Positions 16,295 through 25,122 of a DNA stretch of 36,987 bases are shown here, in pieces; the first letter of the stretch is position 1; the number at the start of each line of letters is the position of its first letter. The translations under genes were made by a program, and so were the position numbers. The stretch lies in the NCBI GenBank assembly GCA_002787405.1, contig PCWQ01000012.1, forward strand, positions 39,471 through 76,457, given 5' to 3'. Under the pieces are notes generated by a model that searched no databases, was not told the DNA's origin, and saw only the letters and a list, made by a program, of their open reading frames with translations. The DNA comes from Candidatus Komeilibacteria bacterium CG11_big_fil_rev_8_21_14_0_20_36_20 (GTDB lineage Bacteria; Patescibacteriota; Patescibacteriia; UBA1558; GWA2-36-10).

Positions 16295-16351
16295 ACCCGC
16301 CACAAGCGGATCCCGCTTTGCGGGAAACCTCTCAATGATATGAGTCCACAC

Positions 16352-16428
16352 TGGTGGGCATGGGAGGACTTGAACCTCCGACCCCTACATTATCAGTGTA
16401 GTGCTCTGACCAGCTGAGCTACATGCCC
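16352..16428 (-). tRNA. tRNA-Ile (GAU), intact
   Basis: Acceptor GGGCATG/CATGCCC, D-arm GCTC...GAGC, anticodon loop CTGATAA with anticodon GAT, T-loop TTCAAGT, encoded CCA. All arms pair. It lies between fragments of another tRNA-Ile copy. Confidence 0.95.
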
Positions 16429-16458
16429 GCTAGTATGGGCTCACATGTATTTAAAAGT

Positions 16459-16508
16459 CGACCCCTACATTATCAGTGTAGTGCTCTGACCAGCTGAGCT
16501 ACATGCCC
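16459..16508 (-). pseudogene. 5' two-thirds of a second tRNA-Ile
   Basis: Fifty bases identical to the first 50 of the intact tRNA-Ile (acceptor 5' strand through anticodon arm and variable loop), offset by exactly 80 bp. The T-arm and 3' acceptor are missing. Confidence 0.9.
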
Positions 16509-16625
16509 AACAGTCAGCTTGCCCTAGTTTAATTTTATTATGGCGTGGCCCCGCTTACACGGATGACCAATTACCTACCCTTAAATAAATTATTAACTAT
16601 ATATAAATATACAACAACAGAAAAG

Positions 16626-16654
16626 ATAATACCAGAAAAAATGGTTTTTGACAA
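16626..16654 (-). promoter_or_regulatory. Candidate promoter for the tRNA-Ile region
   Basis: TTGTCA (16649-16654), 17-nt spacer, TATTAT (16626-16631) on the minus strand, about 110 nt upstream of the first tRNA-Ile sequence. The remaining 16524-16839 is AT-rich. A 60-codon plus-strand frame there has no ribosome-binding site or family resemblance and is not called. Confidence 0.5.
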
Positions 16655-16839
16655 GGGTAATATCTCTAAAATTAATGAATTGCCCCAACTATTAAACTAT
16701 CAAAAGGCAGCGATAGTCAACCCCTAAAGATTGCAATTTTGTTTAATATTATTGACAATAAAAGTTATTTGTTGCAAAATTATCTATGAAATCTTAATTA
16801 AATAAGTTTGAACTTTAAAATCCTGAAAGGAAGTTTAAT

Positions 16840-17967
16840 GTGAAAATTCCTCAATTAAAAATTGGTAATAATATGGTATTTAAAAATCCCTTTGGTTGCG
16901 GTGCTATGGGAGTGGGCTTATCAAATGGTGATTTACCATTGGCTGTACTTAAAAATGGTTGCTTTGCGACCATGTCTTCTATAGGACTCTGCGAATTCGA
17001 TGTTAACGTACGTACTTATGAGGATGCTTCAAAAGAAGCGTTTATAGAAGAGATCGAACGCTTCCAGAGATCAGCCGATGATCATTTGGCCGAACTTTTA
17101 GCAATTAATGTTATGGGTAAATTAAGTAACACGCCCAGTCTGATTAAAGCTGCCGTTGATAAAGGCATTAAAATGATTGTTTATGGTGCTGGCCTGCCTA
17201 ATAAGTTGCCAGAGATAGTTGATGATCCCAGTGTTAATAAAGTACCAATTGTCAGCTCAGCAGACGCCGCTGTATTAATTCTCAGAATGTGGCAAAGACG
17301 TTACCCATTGGATGGAGGCACTTTTATTGCGCCGGATGCTTTTATTTTAGAAGGTCCTCTGGCTGGTGGCCATATTGGTTTAACTCGAGAACAAATTCTT
17401 CATCCGGAGAAGTATTCTTTGGAGATTATCTTAGGTGAATTGTTAGAGGCTATTCGTCCCTACGAACAGATTCTTGGTCGGAAGATACCGGTTATTGCGG
17501 CAGGTGGCATTTGGTCTGGTGCTGATATTGCACGCTTTTTATCTCTTGGCGCCTCTGGTGCGCAATTAGGCACACGTTATCTTGCCACTTATGAATGTCC
17601 AGCTAAGGATAATCATAAGCAATCCTTAATTGACCTTAAAGCAGAAGACATCGTTATTATTGATTCGCCAGTGGGATTACCTGGTCGTGTTGTGCGTAAT
17701 GAAGTTGTCATTAAAGCTGAGAAAAATGAAGTTGCAATACGTTGCCCTTATCGTTGTATTACCACCTGTAAGGTTAAGAAAGCGGGGTTTTGCATTGCCC
17801 ATGCTTTAAAAAGTACTCAGAAAGGAGCACTTGAAGATTCGTTAATTTTTATTGGAGCCAATGGCTGGCGCATTGATAGGATTATATCCGTTGCAGAATT
17901 GACGGAAGAATTAATTGCCGGAATTGAAGCTTCGCCACTAACACTCCCTAAAGAAAGGTATATTTAA
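16840..17967 (+). CDS. Nitronate monooxygenase / FabK-like FMN oxidoreductase
   Basis: 375 aa TIM-barrel flavoprotein. NPFGCGAMGVGLS at the N-terminus, LEGPLAGGHIGL (FMN and catalytic His region), VIAAGGIWSGADIARFLSLGASGAQLGTRYLAT are diagnostic of the 2-nitropropane dioxygenase/FabK superfamily. The C-terminal part carries a cysteine set (CPYRCITTC...GFC) seen in one subfamily. It could oxidise nitronates or act as an enoyl reductase-like enzyme; sequence alone does not decide. Start is GTG at 16840, supported by AAAGGAAG eight bases upstream; the overlapping ATG at 16838 runs into TGA at once. TTGACA at 16754-16759 may be part of its promoter. Confidence 0.8.
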   Translation: MKIPQLKIGNNMVFKNPFGCGAMGVGLSNGDLPLAVLKNGCFATMSSIGLCEFDVNVRTYEDASKEAFIEEIERFQRSADDHLAELLAINVMGKLSNTPSLIKAAVDKGIKMIVYGAGLPNKLPEIVDDPSVNKVPIVSSADAAVLILRMWQRRYPLDGGTFIAPDAFILEGPLAGGHIGLTREQILHPEKYSLEIILGELLEAIRPYEQILGRKIPVIAAGGIWSGADIARFLSLGASGAQLGTRYLATYECPAKDNHKQSLIDLKAEDIVIIDSPVGLPGRVVRNEVVIKAEKNEVAIRCPYRCITTCKVKKAGFCIAHALKSTQKGALEDSLIFIGANGWRIDRIISVAELTEELIAGIEASPLTLPKERYI

Positions 17968-17974
17968 ATGAATT

Positions 17975-18007
17975 GGCTGCGTGATTCAAAATTACGCGGC
18001 CTTTTTG
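17975..18007 (+). terminator. Terminator after the flavoprotein gene
   Basis: GGCTGCGTGATT/AATTACGCGGCC stem with a 4-nt loop followed by TTTTT, right after the stop codon. Confidence 0.85.
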
Positions 18008-18085
18008 TACATAAAATTCTTCAAACTCATCTCTAAATTTAATAGCTTATCTTTTATTTAGCTTCTAATCTTAAACTTTGTCTGC

Positions 18086-18091
18086 TATACT
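18086..18091 (+). promoter_or_regulatory. -10 box of msrA, leaderless
   Basis: TATACT ends six bases before the ATG at 18098. A -35 is weak. The spacing matches the other predicted leaderless genes here. Confidence 0.5.
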
Positions 18092-18097
18092 AAAATC

Positions 18098-18589
18098 ATG
18101 AAAGAAGATAATAGAAAAATTGAAACTGCTATCTTTGCTGCTGGTTGTTTTTGGGGAGTAGAAGAATTATTTCGTGCTACAAAAGGAGTTTTAAAAACCA
18201 CAGTCGGCTATACAGGCGGGCATACTAAACAACCAAGTTATGAGACTGTCTGTTCTGATCAGACCGGCCATGCCGAAGCTGTCAAAATTGATTTTGATTC
18301 CCAAATGATTGCTTACAAAAAATTATTAGATATTTTCTGGCAAAATCATAATCCCACCACTTATAACCGCCGGGGACCTGATATTGGTAGCCAGTATCGC
18401 TCGGCTATTTTCTACTCTACTGACCAGCAAAAACAGCTGGCTGAAAAATCCAAAAAATTATTAGAACAATCAAAAAAATATACAAATAAAATAATCACCA
18501 AAATTTTACCAGCTGCAAAATTTTATCCAGCCGAAGAATATCACCAGAAATATCTTTATAAAAAAGGTTTAAAAAATTGTCATCTTTAA
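18098..18589 (+). CDS. msrA: Peptide methionine-S-sulfoxide reductase MsrA
   Basis: 163 aa. The catalytic motif GCFWG has Cys17. VGYTGG, YETVCSDQTGHAEAV, FWQNHNPTTYNRRGPDIGSQYRS and a C-terminal PAEEYHQKY complete the family signature. It reduces the S-epimer of methionine sulfoxide in proteins. A distal cysteine (Cys161) may serve in resolving the disulfide. It starts the msr operon and is followed after 3 nt by the msrB fusion. No signal peptide, so it is cytoplasmic. Confidence 0.96.
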   Translation: MKEDNRKIETAIFAAGCFWGVEELFRATKGVLKTTVGYTGGHTKQPSYETVCSDQTGHAEAVKIDFDSQMIAYKKLLDIFWQNHNPTTYNRRGPDIGSQYRSAIFYSTDQQKQLAEKSKKLLEQSKKYTNKIITKILPAAKFYPAEEYHQKYLYKKGLKNCHL

Positions 18590-18592
18590 ATT

Positions 18593-19645
18593 ATGTCAGA
18601 AGATAAATGGAAAAATGAATTAACTCCTGAACAATATCAAATCCTACGCCAGAAAGGCACAGAAGCAGCTTTTTCTGGTCAGTATTATCAAACTAAAGAT
18701 AAAGGTAAATATAGTTGCGCGGCCTGCGGAGCAGATCTTTTCTCTTCCGATACCAAATTTGATTCTGAGACTGGTTGGCCCAGCTTTGATCAAGCTATCC
18801 CCAAAGCCATTAAGCTTATTCCTGATAATAGCCATGGCGTGCAGAGAACTGAAGTGGTTTGTGCTAAATGTGGCTCACATTTAGGCCATGTTTTTAATGA
18901 CGGACCTACTCAAACCGGCCAACGTTACTGCATCAATTCAATTTGTTTAAATTTAAAAAAAGAAAAAATGAACAACAAAATAAAATCAAATAATATTCTT
19001 TTAATTATTGTTAGCTTGATCATGATCGTCGGTTTAAGCTATTATTTTTCTACGATATATAACTCAAGCCATCTAGATATTATAGAAATTAATGAATATG
19101 AAGGTCAAGATTTGTCTTCCATAAATGATTTTCGAGAAAATTCTATTAAAGGCCCCCAATATATTAATAAAAATAGCTATCAGCTAGAAATAAAGGGCCT
19201 AGTAGAGAATCCAGAAAGTTTTACCTATGATGAAATAATCAATAATTTTCCCAGCCAGAAAAAAGTTGTTAAATTGAATTGTGTTGAGGGCTGGAGTGTT
19301 ACTATCCTCTGGGAAGGGATTGTGCTTCGTGATTTATTTGATCAAGTTAAACCAACGGACCAAGTTAAAACTATAATTTTTAGAGCCGTTGATGGCTATT
19401 CAACTTCTTTCCCTCTAAGTTATTTTGATGATCATGATATTTTAATGGCCTACAAAATGAATGACACTGTTTTACCGCCAGAGCGAGGGTTTCCATTTCA
19501 ATTAGTGGCGGAAAGTAAGTGGGGCTATAAATGGATCAAGTGGATTACAGAAATTGAATTTTCAGCTGATGAAAATCTTCAGGGTTACTGGGAACAGCGG
19601 GGCTATTCAGATAGCGGTAACTTAGATCAATCATTTTTAGATTAA
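18593..19645 (+). CDS. MsrB fused through a membrane helix to a molybdopterin (YedY/MsrP-like) domain
   Basis: 350 aa. Residues 1-122 are a complete MsrB: zinc cysteines CAAC (42-45) and CAKC (90-93), GWPSF, HLGHVF and catalytic Cys113 in RYCINS. Residues about 134-152 form one membrane helix. Residues 160-345 match the sulfite-oxidase/MsrP fold: LNCVEGWS with Cys230 as molybdenum ligand, [17 protein letters not shown] and [10 protein letters not shown]. MsrB would be cytoplasmic and the Moco domain outside. ATG at 18968 begins the second part exactly where MsrB normally ends, but lacks a good ribosome-binding site. The frame is continuous, so one fused protein is the simplest reading. Moco synthesis genes are not in this window. 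Confidence 0.85.
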   Translation: MSEDKWKNELTPEQYQILRQKGTEAAFSGQYYQTKDKGKYSCAACGADLFSSDTKFDSETGWPSFDQAIPKAIKLIPDNSHGVQRTEVVCAKCGSHLGHVFNDGPTQTGQRYCINSICLNLKKEKMNNKIKSNNILLIIVSLIMIVGLSYYFSTIYNSSHLDIIEINEYEGQDLSSINDFRENSIKGPQYINKNSYQLEIKGLVENPESFTYDEIINNFPSQKKVVKLNCVEGWSVTILWEGIVLRDLFDQVKPTDQVKTIIFRAVDGYSTSFPLSYFDDHDILMAYKMNDTVLPPERGFPFQLVAESKWGYKWIKWITEIEFSADENLQGYWEQRGYSDSGNLDQSFLD

Positions 19646-19650
19646 AAAAT

Positions 19651-19869
19651 ATGAAAATTTTAAAAAAAATTATTCACTGGCTATTATTAATTGCTTCAAT
19701 TATTTTAATTATCTCCGGTTTTGGTATAACCAAATTTCAAACAATTGAAAAAATCACTTTTGGCTGGTTAAATAAAAGCTTAGCTTTTCAACTACATAGT
19801 TGGTTAGCCATTCCTTTTATTATTATTCTGATACTGCATATTTTCTTAGTTAATCATCGAAAAGAATAA
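19651..19869 (+). CDS. Two-helix cytochrome b-like protein
   Basis: 72 aa. Two membrane helices (about 8-25 and 47-66) carry histidines at 9, 49, 63 and 69. The pattern HSWLAIPFIIILILHI resembles the heme-binding helices of small cytochrome b561/DUF4405-type proteins; two copies would make a four-helix heme b bundle. It begins 5 nt after the MsrB-MsrP-like fusion, the position MsrQ (YedZ) has next to MsrP elsewhere, so it probably passes electrons to the outer molybdopterin domain. Heme binding is inferred. Confidence 0.65.
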   Translation: MKILKKIIHWLLLIASIILIISGFGITKFQTIEKITFGWLNKSLAFQLHSWLAIPFIIILILHIFLVNHRKE

Positions 19870-19876
19870 TTAAATT

Positions 19877-20497
19877 ATGAAATTTTATTTATTTTTAATT
19901 ATTACTATAATAATATTATCTGGTTGCCAAAAAAACATTTTTGATAATTGTAACCAAACTGAAACCTGCCCAGTTAATATAATAATAGAAGATAAGATTG
20001 CTGAAAAAATTTTAGTAGAACCGGTTACAGAATTTAAAACACGGATCACTAAAAAACCTTTTGGTATATATATCACTCCGGAAAATTCACCGATCCAACC
20101 AGAAAGATTTCAAGGTTTTCACACCGGGGTTGATGTGGAATATGAAGATGTTAATTCAGATGTGCCTGTTTTTACCATCACCGACGGTCAAATAATTTTC
20201 GCTGATTGGGTCAATGGCTACGGTGGCGTCGTTGTTATTAAACATAATATTGAAAATAAAGATTATCTAGTGATTTATGGTCATCTTAATCCTGATTCAC
20301 TACCAATAGTCAATGGCCAAATTCAAAAAAAAGAACAAATTGGAATTTTAGGCAAAAATAAAACCAACGAAACCGATGGTGAAAGAAAACATCTTCATTT
20401 TGCGATTTACACTAAAGATGATTTAAATTTACGCGGTTATGTCCAGACTCAAGACGAATTAAAAAACTGGGTTGATCCTCTCCAATTTTATCCTTAG
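19877..20497 (+). CDS. M23-family peptidase-like lipoprotein
   Basis: 206 aa. A lipobox LSGC places the lipidated cysteine at 17. Residues 75-205 are a LytM/M23 domain: zinc ligands H82 and D86 (HTGVDVE), catalytic-region GYGGVVVIKH, YGHL (H136) and HLHF (H172/H174). Full zinc motifs suggest an active endopeptidase on peptidoglycan cross-links. It is 7 nt after the cytochrome-like gene, probably the end of the msr operon. Confidence 0.85.
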   Translation: MKFYLFLIITIIILSGCQKNIFDNCNQTETCPVNIIIEDKIAEKILVEPVTEFKTRITKKPFGIYITPENSPIQPERFQGFHTGVDVEYEDVNSDVPVFTITDGQIIFADWVNGYGGVVVIKHNIENKDYLVIYGHLNPDSLPIVNGQIQKKEQIGILGKNKTNETDGERKHLHFAIYTKDDLNLRGYVQTQDELKNWVDPLQFYP

Positions 20498-20543
20498 ATT
20501 TTAAAAATTCTCTAAAATAATTTTATTTAACACAAAACTTTAG

Positions 20544-21358
20544 TCATTCTGCCCTCCCCACAATAATATCTATGAGTTTTAAATGCTTAATAATATCCCC
20601 CGAACGATTTTGTGTGTTTTCTATATGATTTTGATGATCAATATATTCACATATTCGTCTTACTAAGGCTCTAAGAAACAATTGATCAATGTCTTGGATA
20701 TCTTTACATAGATCAATAATTGATTCATCAGTGCCTTCGTACACAAGCGCGTCAATAACCATTATAGCGATTGCAAAGTCTGCAGACCTCCAATACGGAC
20801 TAAAATCAATTATTGCAGGCGTAAGCTTACTACTAAATAATATATTTCAGTGCCCCAATCACCATGAATAAGCTGGTTTGGCAGGTAATTTTTTTGAGAA
20901 GACTAAATATTCTTTGTAGAGGTTTATTTGTTAGTTCAAAATCAGGAAGTGGTAGTTCTCCCCAAGCAATTTTATCTGCAACTGACCATACATCCTTCCT
21001 TTTTTCAAAAAATGTGGGCTTTGATATCCCAATTAAAGCTTTGTGAAATATTTTGCTTATTTTGATAGCCTCGGTATAGTTGCCATCCTCATGTTTTCCT
21101 TCAACAAACCTATTTACTGTCCATCCATTAAAAACCCACGAACCATCTTTAGTAGAAATTGGCTTAGGAGCACGAAATTTATCACTAACAAGATTATTAT
21201 ATATATCCGCTATCCATGATGCTTCAACTATATTTCAATACAATATCATCAGTGCGATAGCATGTGCCTTGGCCATCAGTTAAACGAACTGGTTCTCCTG
21301 AAACACCAAAAGCTTTTAAAATATCTTGACTTGGAAAATTATATTTATTTTCTTTCAT
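20544..21358 (-). pseudogene. TIGR02569-like phosphotransferase, three frameshifts
   Basis: The pieces join into one kinase-like protein on the minus strand. Frame A from ATG 21358 reads MKENKYNFPSQDILKAFGVS...LTDGQGTCYRTDDIVLKYS and stops at 21224-21226. Frame B continues VEASWIADIYNNL...VWSVADKIAWGELPLP. A shift near 20893 gives LPNQLIHGDWGTE, and another near 20853 gives NILFSSKLTPAIIDFSPYWR...VIDALVYEG. HGDWG and IDFSPYW are the phosphotransferase-type catalytic and metal motifs; the text matches the TIGR02569 family best known from actinobacteria. Each break looks like loss of a single base, two of them in A-runs. Confidence 0.75.
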
Positions 21359-21430
21359 GTTGATATCATAGCTAAAATTAGATTATATGTAAATAATAGT
21401 TTATTTTTTTATTTATTAAAATTCTCAAAT

Positions 21431-21464
21431 AAAAAATCGCCGAATCAAAGTTGGCGGTTTTTTA
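21431..21464 (-). terminator. Terminator of the 16S rRNA transcript
   Basis: CCGCCAA/TTCGGCG-type stem followed by ATTTTTTAT on the minus strand, about 105 nt after the 16S 3' end. Between them lie two processing-type hairpins, GGATAATA/TATTATCC (21534-21552) and ACTTGAT/ATCAAGT. There is no spacer tRNA and no 23S downstream. Confidence 0.7.
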
Positions 21465-21568
21465 TTTTAACAACTTAGAAGTGACAGCTTTTAGCCAAAA
21501 TCATCTACTTGATAAATCAAGTAAATATCGACAGGATAATAAAATATTATCCTTATTATACTCCTTAG

Positions 21569-23053
<1,485 letters not shown>

Positions 23054-23313
23054 AATCGAGCTAAGCTCGAAAAATATAGAATTTGAGTCTTGTGACTCAA
23101 TAAAAATAAAAAATTCAAAGTAAATTGACTAAAAGCTCATCACTTCCAAGTTGTCAATTTATGATATTTTATTGTTAAATAACATTTTCGAAATTTAAGA
23201 AAAAACAGGAATGTCCTATAAATTAAGACGCTTCTGTCTTTCCTTAAGTGCAACTCTCAAATTTTTAATTAGCTACGTTTGCTTTTAATATTAGTTTAAT
23301 ATTTAAATGCTCT

Positions 23314-23345
23314 ATTATACTAAAGGAAAATGATGGAATTGTCAA
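23314..23345 (-). promoter_or_regulatory. 16S rRNA promoter
   Basis: TTGACA (23340-23345). A -10 is either TAGTAT (23317-23322, spacer 17) or the overlapping TATAAT (23314-23319, spacer 20). The leader is about 260 nt, AT-rich, with small hairpins (for example GAGTCTTGTGACTC and CGAGCTAAGCTCG) and no gene. Confidence 0.65.
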
Positions 23346-23356
23346 GGGCAAAGGAA

Positions 23357-23384
23357 AAAGCGCCCATATAAATATGGGCGCTTT
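23357..23384 (-). terminator. Perfect palindrome upstream of the 16S promoter
   Basis: AAAGCGCCCATAT/ATATGGGCGCTTT with a 2-nt centre, followed on the minus strand by TTCC after the stem's T's. It probably ends transcription from the trmD operon, now 1 kb away because an IS3 element lies between. Confidence 0.6.
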
Positions 23385-23390
23385 AAAAAA

Positions 23391-23572
23391 CACGTAGAGC
23401 GGCTGAAGATCATGGCCTTAATCCCAAAACAATATACAACTGGCTAGCCAAAGGAGTAAACTCTCTACCCAGCTGGCATGAAGTAGCCAAGCTTAAAAAA
23501 GAAAAACAAATGCTTTTAGAGCTGGTGGGAGAAATAACTGTTAAACTATCTCAATCCCAAAAAAAGAGCTAG
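23391..23572 (+). pseudogene. IS3 orfA, 5' end missing
   Basis: About 60 codons remain. RRAAEDHGLNPKTIYNWLAKGV is the recognition part of an orfA helix-turn-helix, followed by a leucine-zipper-like helix (KLKKEKQMLLELVGEITVKL). An in-frame TAA just upstream and the lack of a start show that the 5' half is gone. The frame stops at TAG 23570-23572, after the slippery run CCCAAAAAAAGAG (about 23556-23568), where a -1 shift would join orfB. Confidence 0.75.
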
Positions 23573-23574
23573 CA

Positions 23575-24411
23575 GTGGATAAAGATAATAAAAAAACATT
23601 GGCTAAAATGCTAGGCGTATCCAGACAACTTCTCTACTACGATCATCTACAGCCTAAGAAAGATTGGTTGCTCAAAACAGAGATAGAAAAAACTTTAAGA
23701 AATAATCCCAGTTATGGCCATAAAAAACTAGCCAAACACTTGGGTGTAGGCAAAAACAGAGTACTACGAGTAATGAAGATATATGGTATTAAGCCATATA
23801 GGAGAAAAGATAAGAAATTTAAATATATTAAGGCTAAAAAAGATAAGATATTTAATAATCTATTGTTATCTAACTACCCTGAATACCCTAACCATATTTG
23901 GGCTTCTGACTTTACCCATATAGCCAAGTATAATAATAAGTGGGTATATCTGGCGACAATACTTGACCTTTACACCAGACAGATAGTTGGCTTTAGTGTA
24001 TTATTAAATCACAGCGTTCAACTGGTAATTAACGCTCTGATGATGGCAGTGTCTAATAATAATATCCCTAAGATTATCCACTCAGACCAAGGCAGTGAGT
24101 ATGCCAGCAGGGATTACTCTGCTATCTGTACTAGATTAGGAATCAAGCAATCAATGTCTAACCCTGGCTCGCCTTGGGAAAACGGTTACCAAGAATCCTT
24201 TTACGACAAGTTTAAGATAGATTTAGGAGATCCTAATAGATTTGTTAGTTTAGGAGAGCTGGTATATAATATCTACCAACAGATATATTACTACAACCAT
24301 TCTAGAATTCACTCTGCTCTGGATATGGCACCAGTTGAATATGCCCAATGTTTTATCCTTAACAAACAACTAAATAGTATAACTAATTCGTTTCATAGAA
24401 TTGGTGTCTAA
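23575..24411 (+). CDS. IS3-family transposase orfB
   Basis: 278 aa from GTG 23575. HTH-like region NPSYGHKKLAKHLGV precedes an rve integrase core: WASDFTH (D112), IIHSDQGSEY (D171), WENGYQESFYDKFK (E207), then YNHSRIHSALDMAPVEY. The catalytic triad is complete. Normally expressed as an orfA-orfB fusion by -1 frameshifting; because orfA is truncated, a functional transposase is unlikely. It lies opposite to trmD and the 16S. Confidence 0.92.
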   Translation: MDKDNKKTLAKMLGVSRQLLYYDHLQPKKDWLLKTEIEKTLRNNPSYGHKKLAKHLGVGKNRVLRVMKIYGIKPYRRKDKKFKYIKAKKDKIFNNLLLSNYPEYPNHIWASDFTHIAKYNNKWVYLATILDLYTRQIVGFSVLLNHSVQLVINALMMAVSNNNIPKIIHSDQGSEYASRDYSAICTRLGIKQSMSNPGSPWENGYQESFYDKFKIDLGDPNRFVSLGELVYNIYQQIYYYNHSRIHSALDMAPVEYAQCFILNKQLNSITNSFHRIGV

Positions 24412-24452
24412 AAAAACGGTACCTTGCAAATATTTAAAATTATAAATAATAA

Positions 24453-25121
24453 CTATTTTCTTTGTTTAGTTTGTTTACTTCGCCATTTTTTTATTTCCCC
24501 ATGATTGCCAGATAAAAGCACTTTTGGGACTTTTAATCCCCTAAATTCTTCAGGTCGAGTATATTGAGGATATTCAATGTTAAATTCTTTAGTTTGCTTG
24601 TTATATTCAGAAAAAGATTCTTCCTGCACTGATTCTGTTTTGCCTACTACGCCTGGCGCCAATCTAGCTACAGAATCTACTACACAGGCTGCCGCCAGCT
24701 CACCTCCGGTGAGAACAAAATTTCCCAAAGAAATTTTTTGATCAACAAATTTATCAATACGGGCATCAATGGATTCATAATGTCCGGCAATTAGAATCAA
24801 TCTTTTGTATTTAGCTAATTGCTTAATTTTATTTTGATCTAGTATTTTGCCTTGAGGAGATAATAAAATTACTTGCGTGTTTTTGCTTTTTGTTTTATAA
24901 ATTTTTTTTAAAGTTTTATAGACCGGTTCTATTTGAATAACCATGCCTGGACCACCACCATAAGGAGTGTCGTCCACTGTTTTTCTTTTATCAGTGGCTT
25001 GATCACGAATATCATGAGTCTTGATAGTAATTAATTTTTTCTTTTGGGCCTTAGCTAAAATAGAAGAATTAAAATAACTATCTAAACTATTAGGAAAAAT
25101 TGTTAAAATATCAAATTTCAT
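24453..25121 (-). CDS. trmD: tRNA (guanine-N1)-methyltransferase TrmD
   Basis: 222 aa from ATG 25121 (MKFDILTIFPNSLDSYF); in-frame residues upstream lie inside the aminotransferase gene. SPOUT knot motifs are present: YGGGPGMV, LLSPQGK, LIAGHYESIDARI and LGNFVLTGGELAA, plus EYPQYTRPEEFRG at the C-terminus. It methylates G37 of tRNAs reading CCN, CUN and CGG-type codons. Slightly short but complete. The start is 1 nt after the aminotransferase stop, so translation is probably coupled. No rimM or rplS accompanies it. Confidence 0.95.
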   Translation of the reverse strand: MKFDILTIFPNSLDSYFNSSILAKAQKKKLITIKTHDIRDQATDKRKTVDDTPYGGGPGMVIQIEPVYKTLKKIYKTKSKNTQVILLSPQGKILDQNKIKQLAKYKRLILIAGHYESIDARIDKFVDQKISLGNFVLTGGELAAACVVDSVARLAPGVVGKTESVQEESFSEYNKQTKEFNIEYPQYTRPEEFRGLKVPKVLLSGNHGEIKKWRSKQTKQRK

Positions 25122-25122
25122 A

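Larger units (their letters stand above)
16264..16523. repeat. 22-bp inverted repeat bracketing the tRNA-Ile nest
   Basis: GGCAAGCTGACTGTTGGGCATG (22 nt, 16264-16285) recurs as its exact complement at 16502-16523. The inner seven bases of each arm are the tRNA-Ile acceptor strands. The outer 15 extend the acceptor stem of the broken outer tRNA. No target-site duplication flanks the arms. Confidence 0.75.
23385..24432 (+). mobile_element. IS3-family insertion sequence, 5'-truncated
   Basis: Contains the 3' part of orfA, an intact orfB with the DDE triad, and an A7G slippery run between them. The left end is missing: orfA has no start, and the palindrome at 23357-23384 abuts it. The right end is probably near GGTGTCTAAAAAAACGG, but without a left repeat for comparison it cannot be fixed. 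Confidence 0.8.

Noticed and set aside
16264-16523. Ordinary tRNA att site of an integrated element
   Set aside because: The duplicated part is the 5' side of the tRNA, only 80 bp away, and no integrase gene is present.
16545-16727. 60-codon plus-strand frame between tRNA-Ile and the flavoprotein gene
   Set aside because: GTG start without ribosome-binding site, no recognisable motif, and it overlaps the likely tRNA-Ile promoter on the other strand.
20689-21283. Plus-strand frames opposite the kinase-like pseudogene
   Set aside because: The minus strand gives a coherent phosphotransferase when frameshifts are joined; the plus frames do not resemble proteins.
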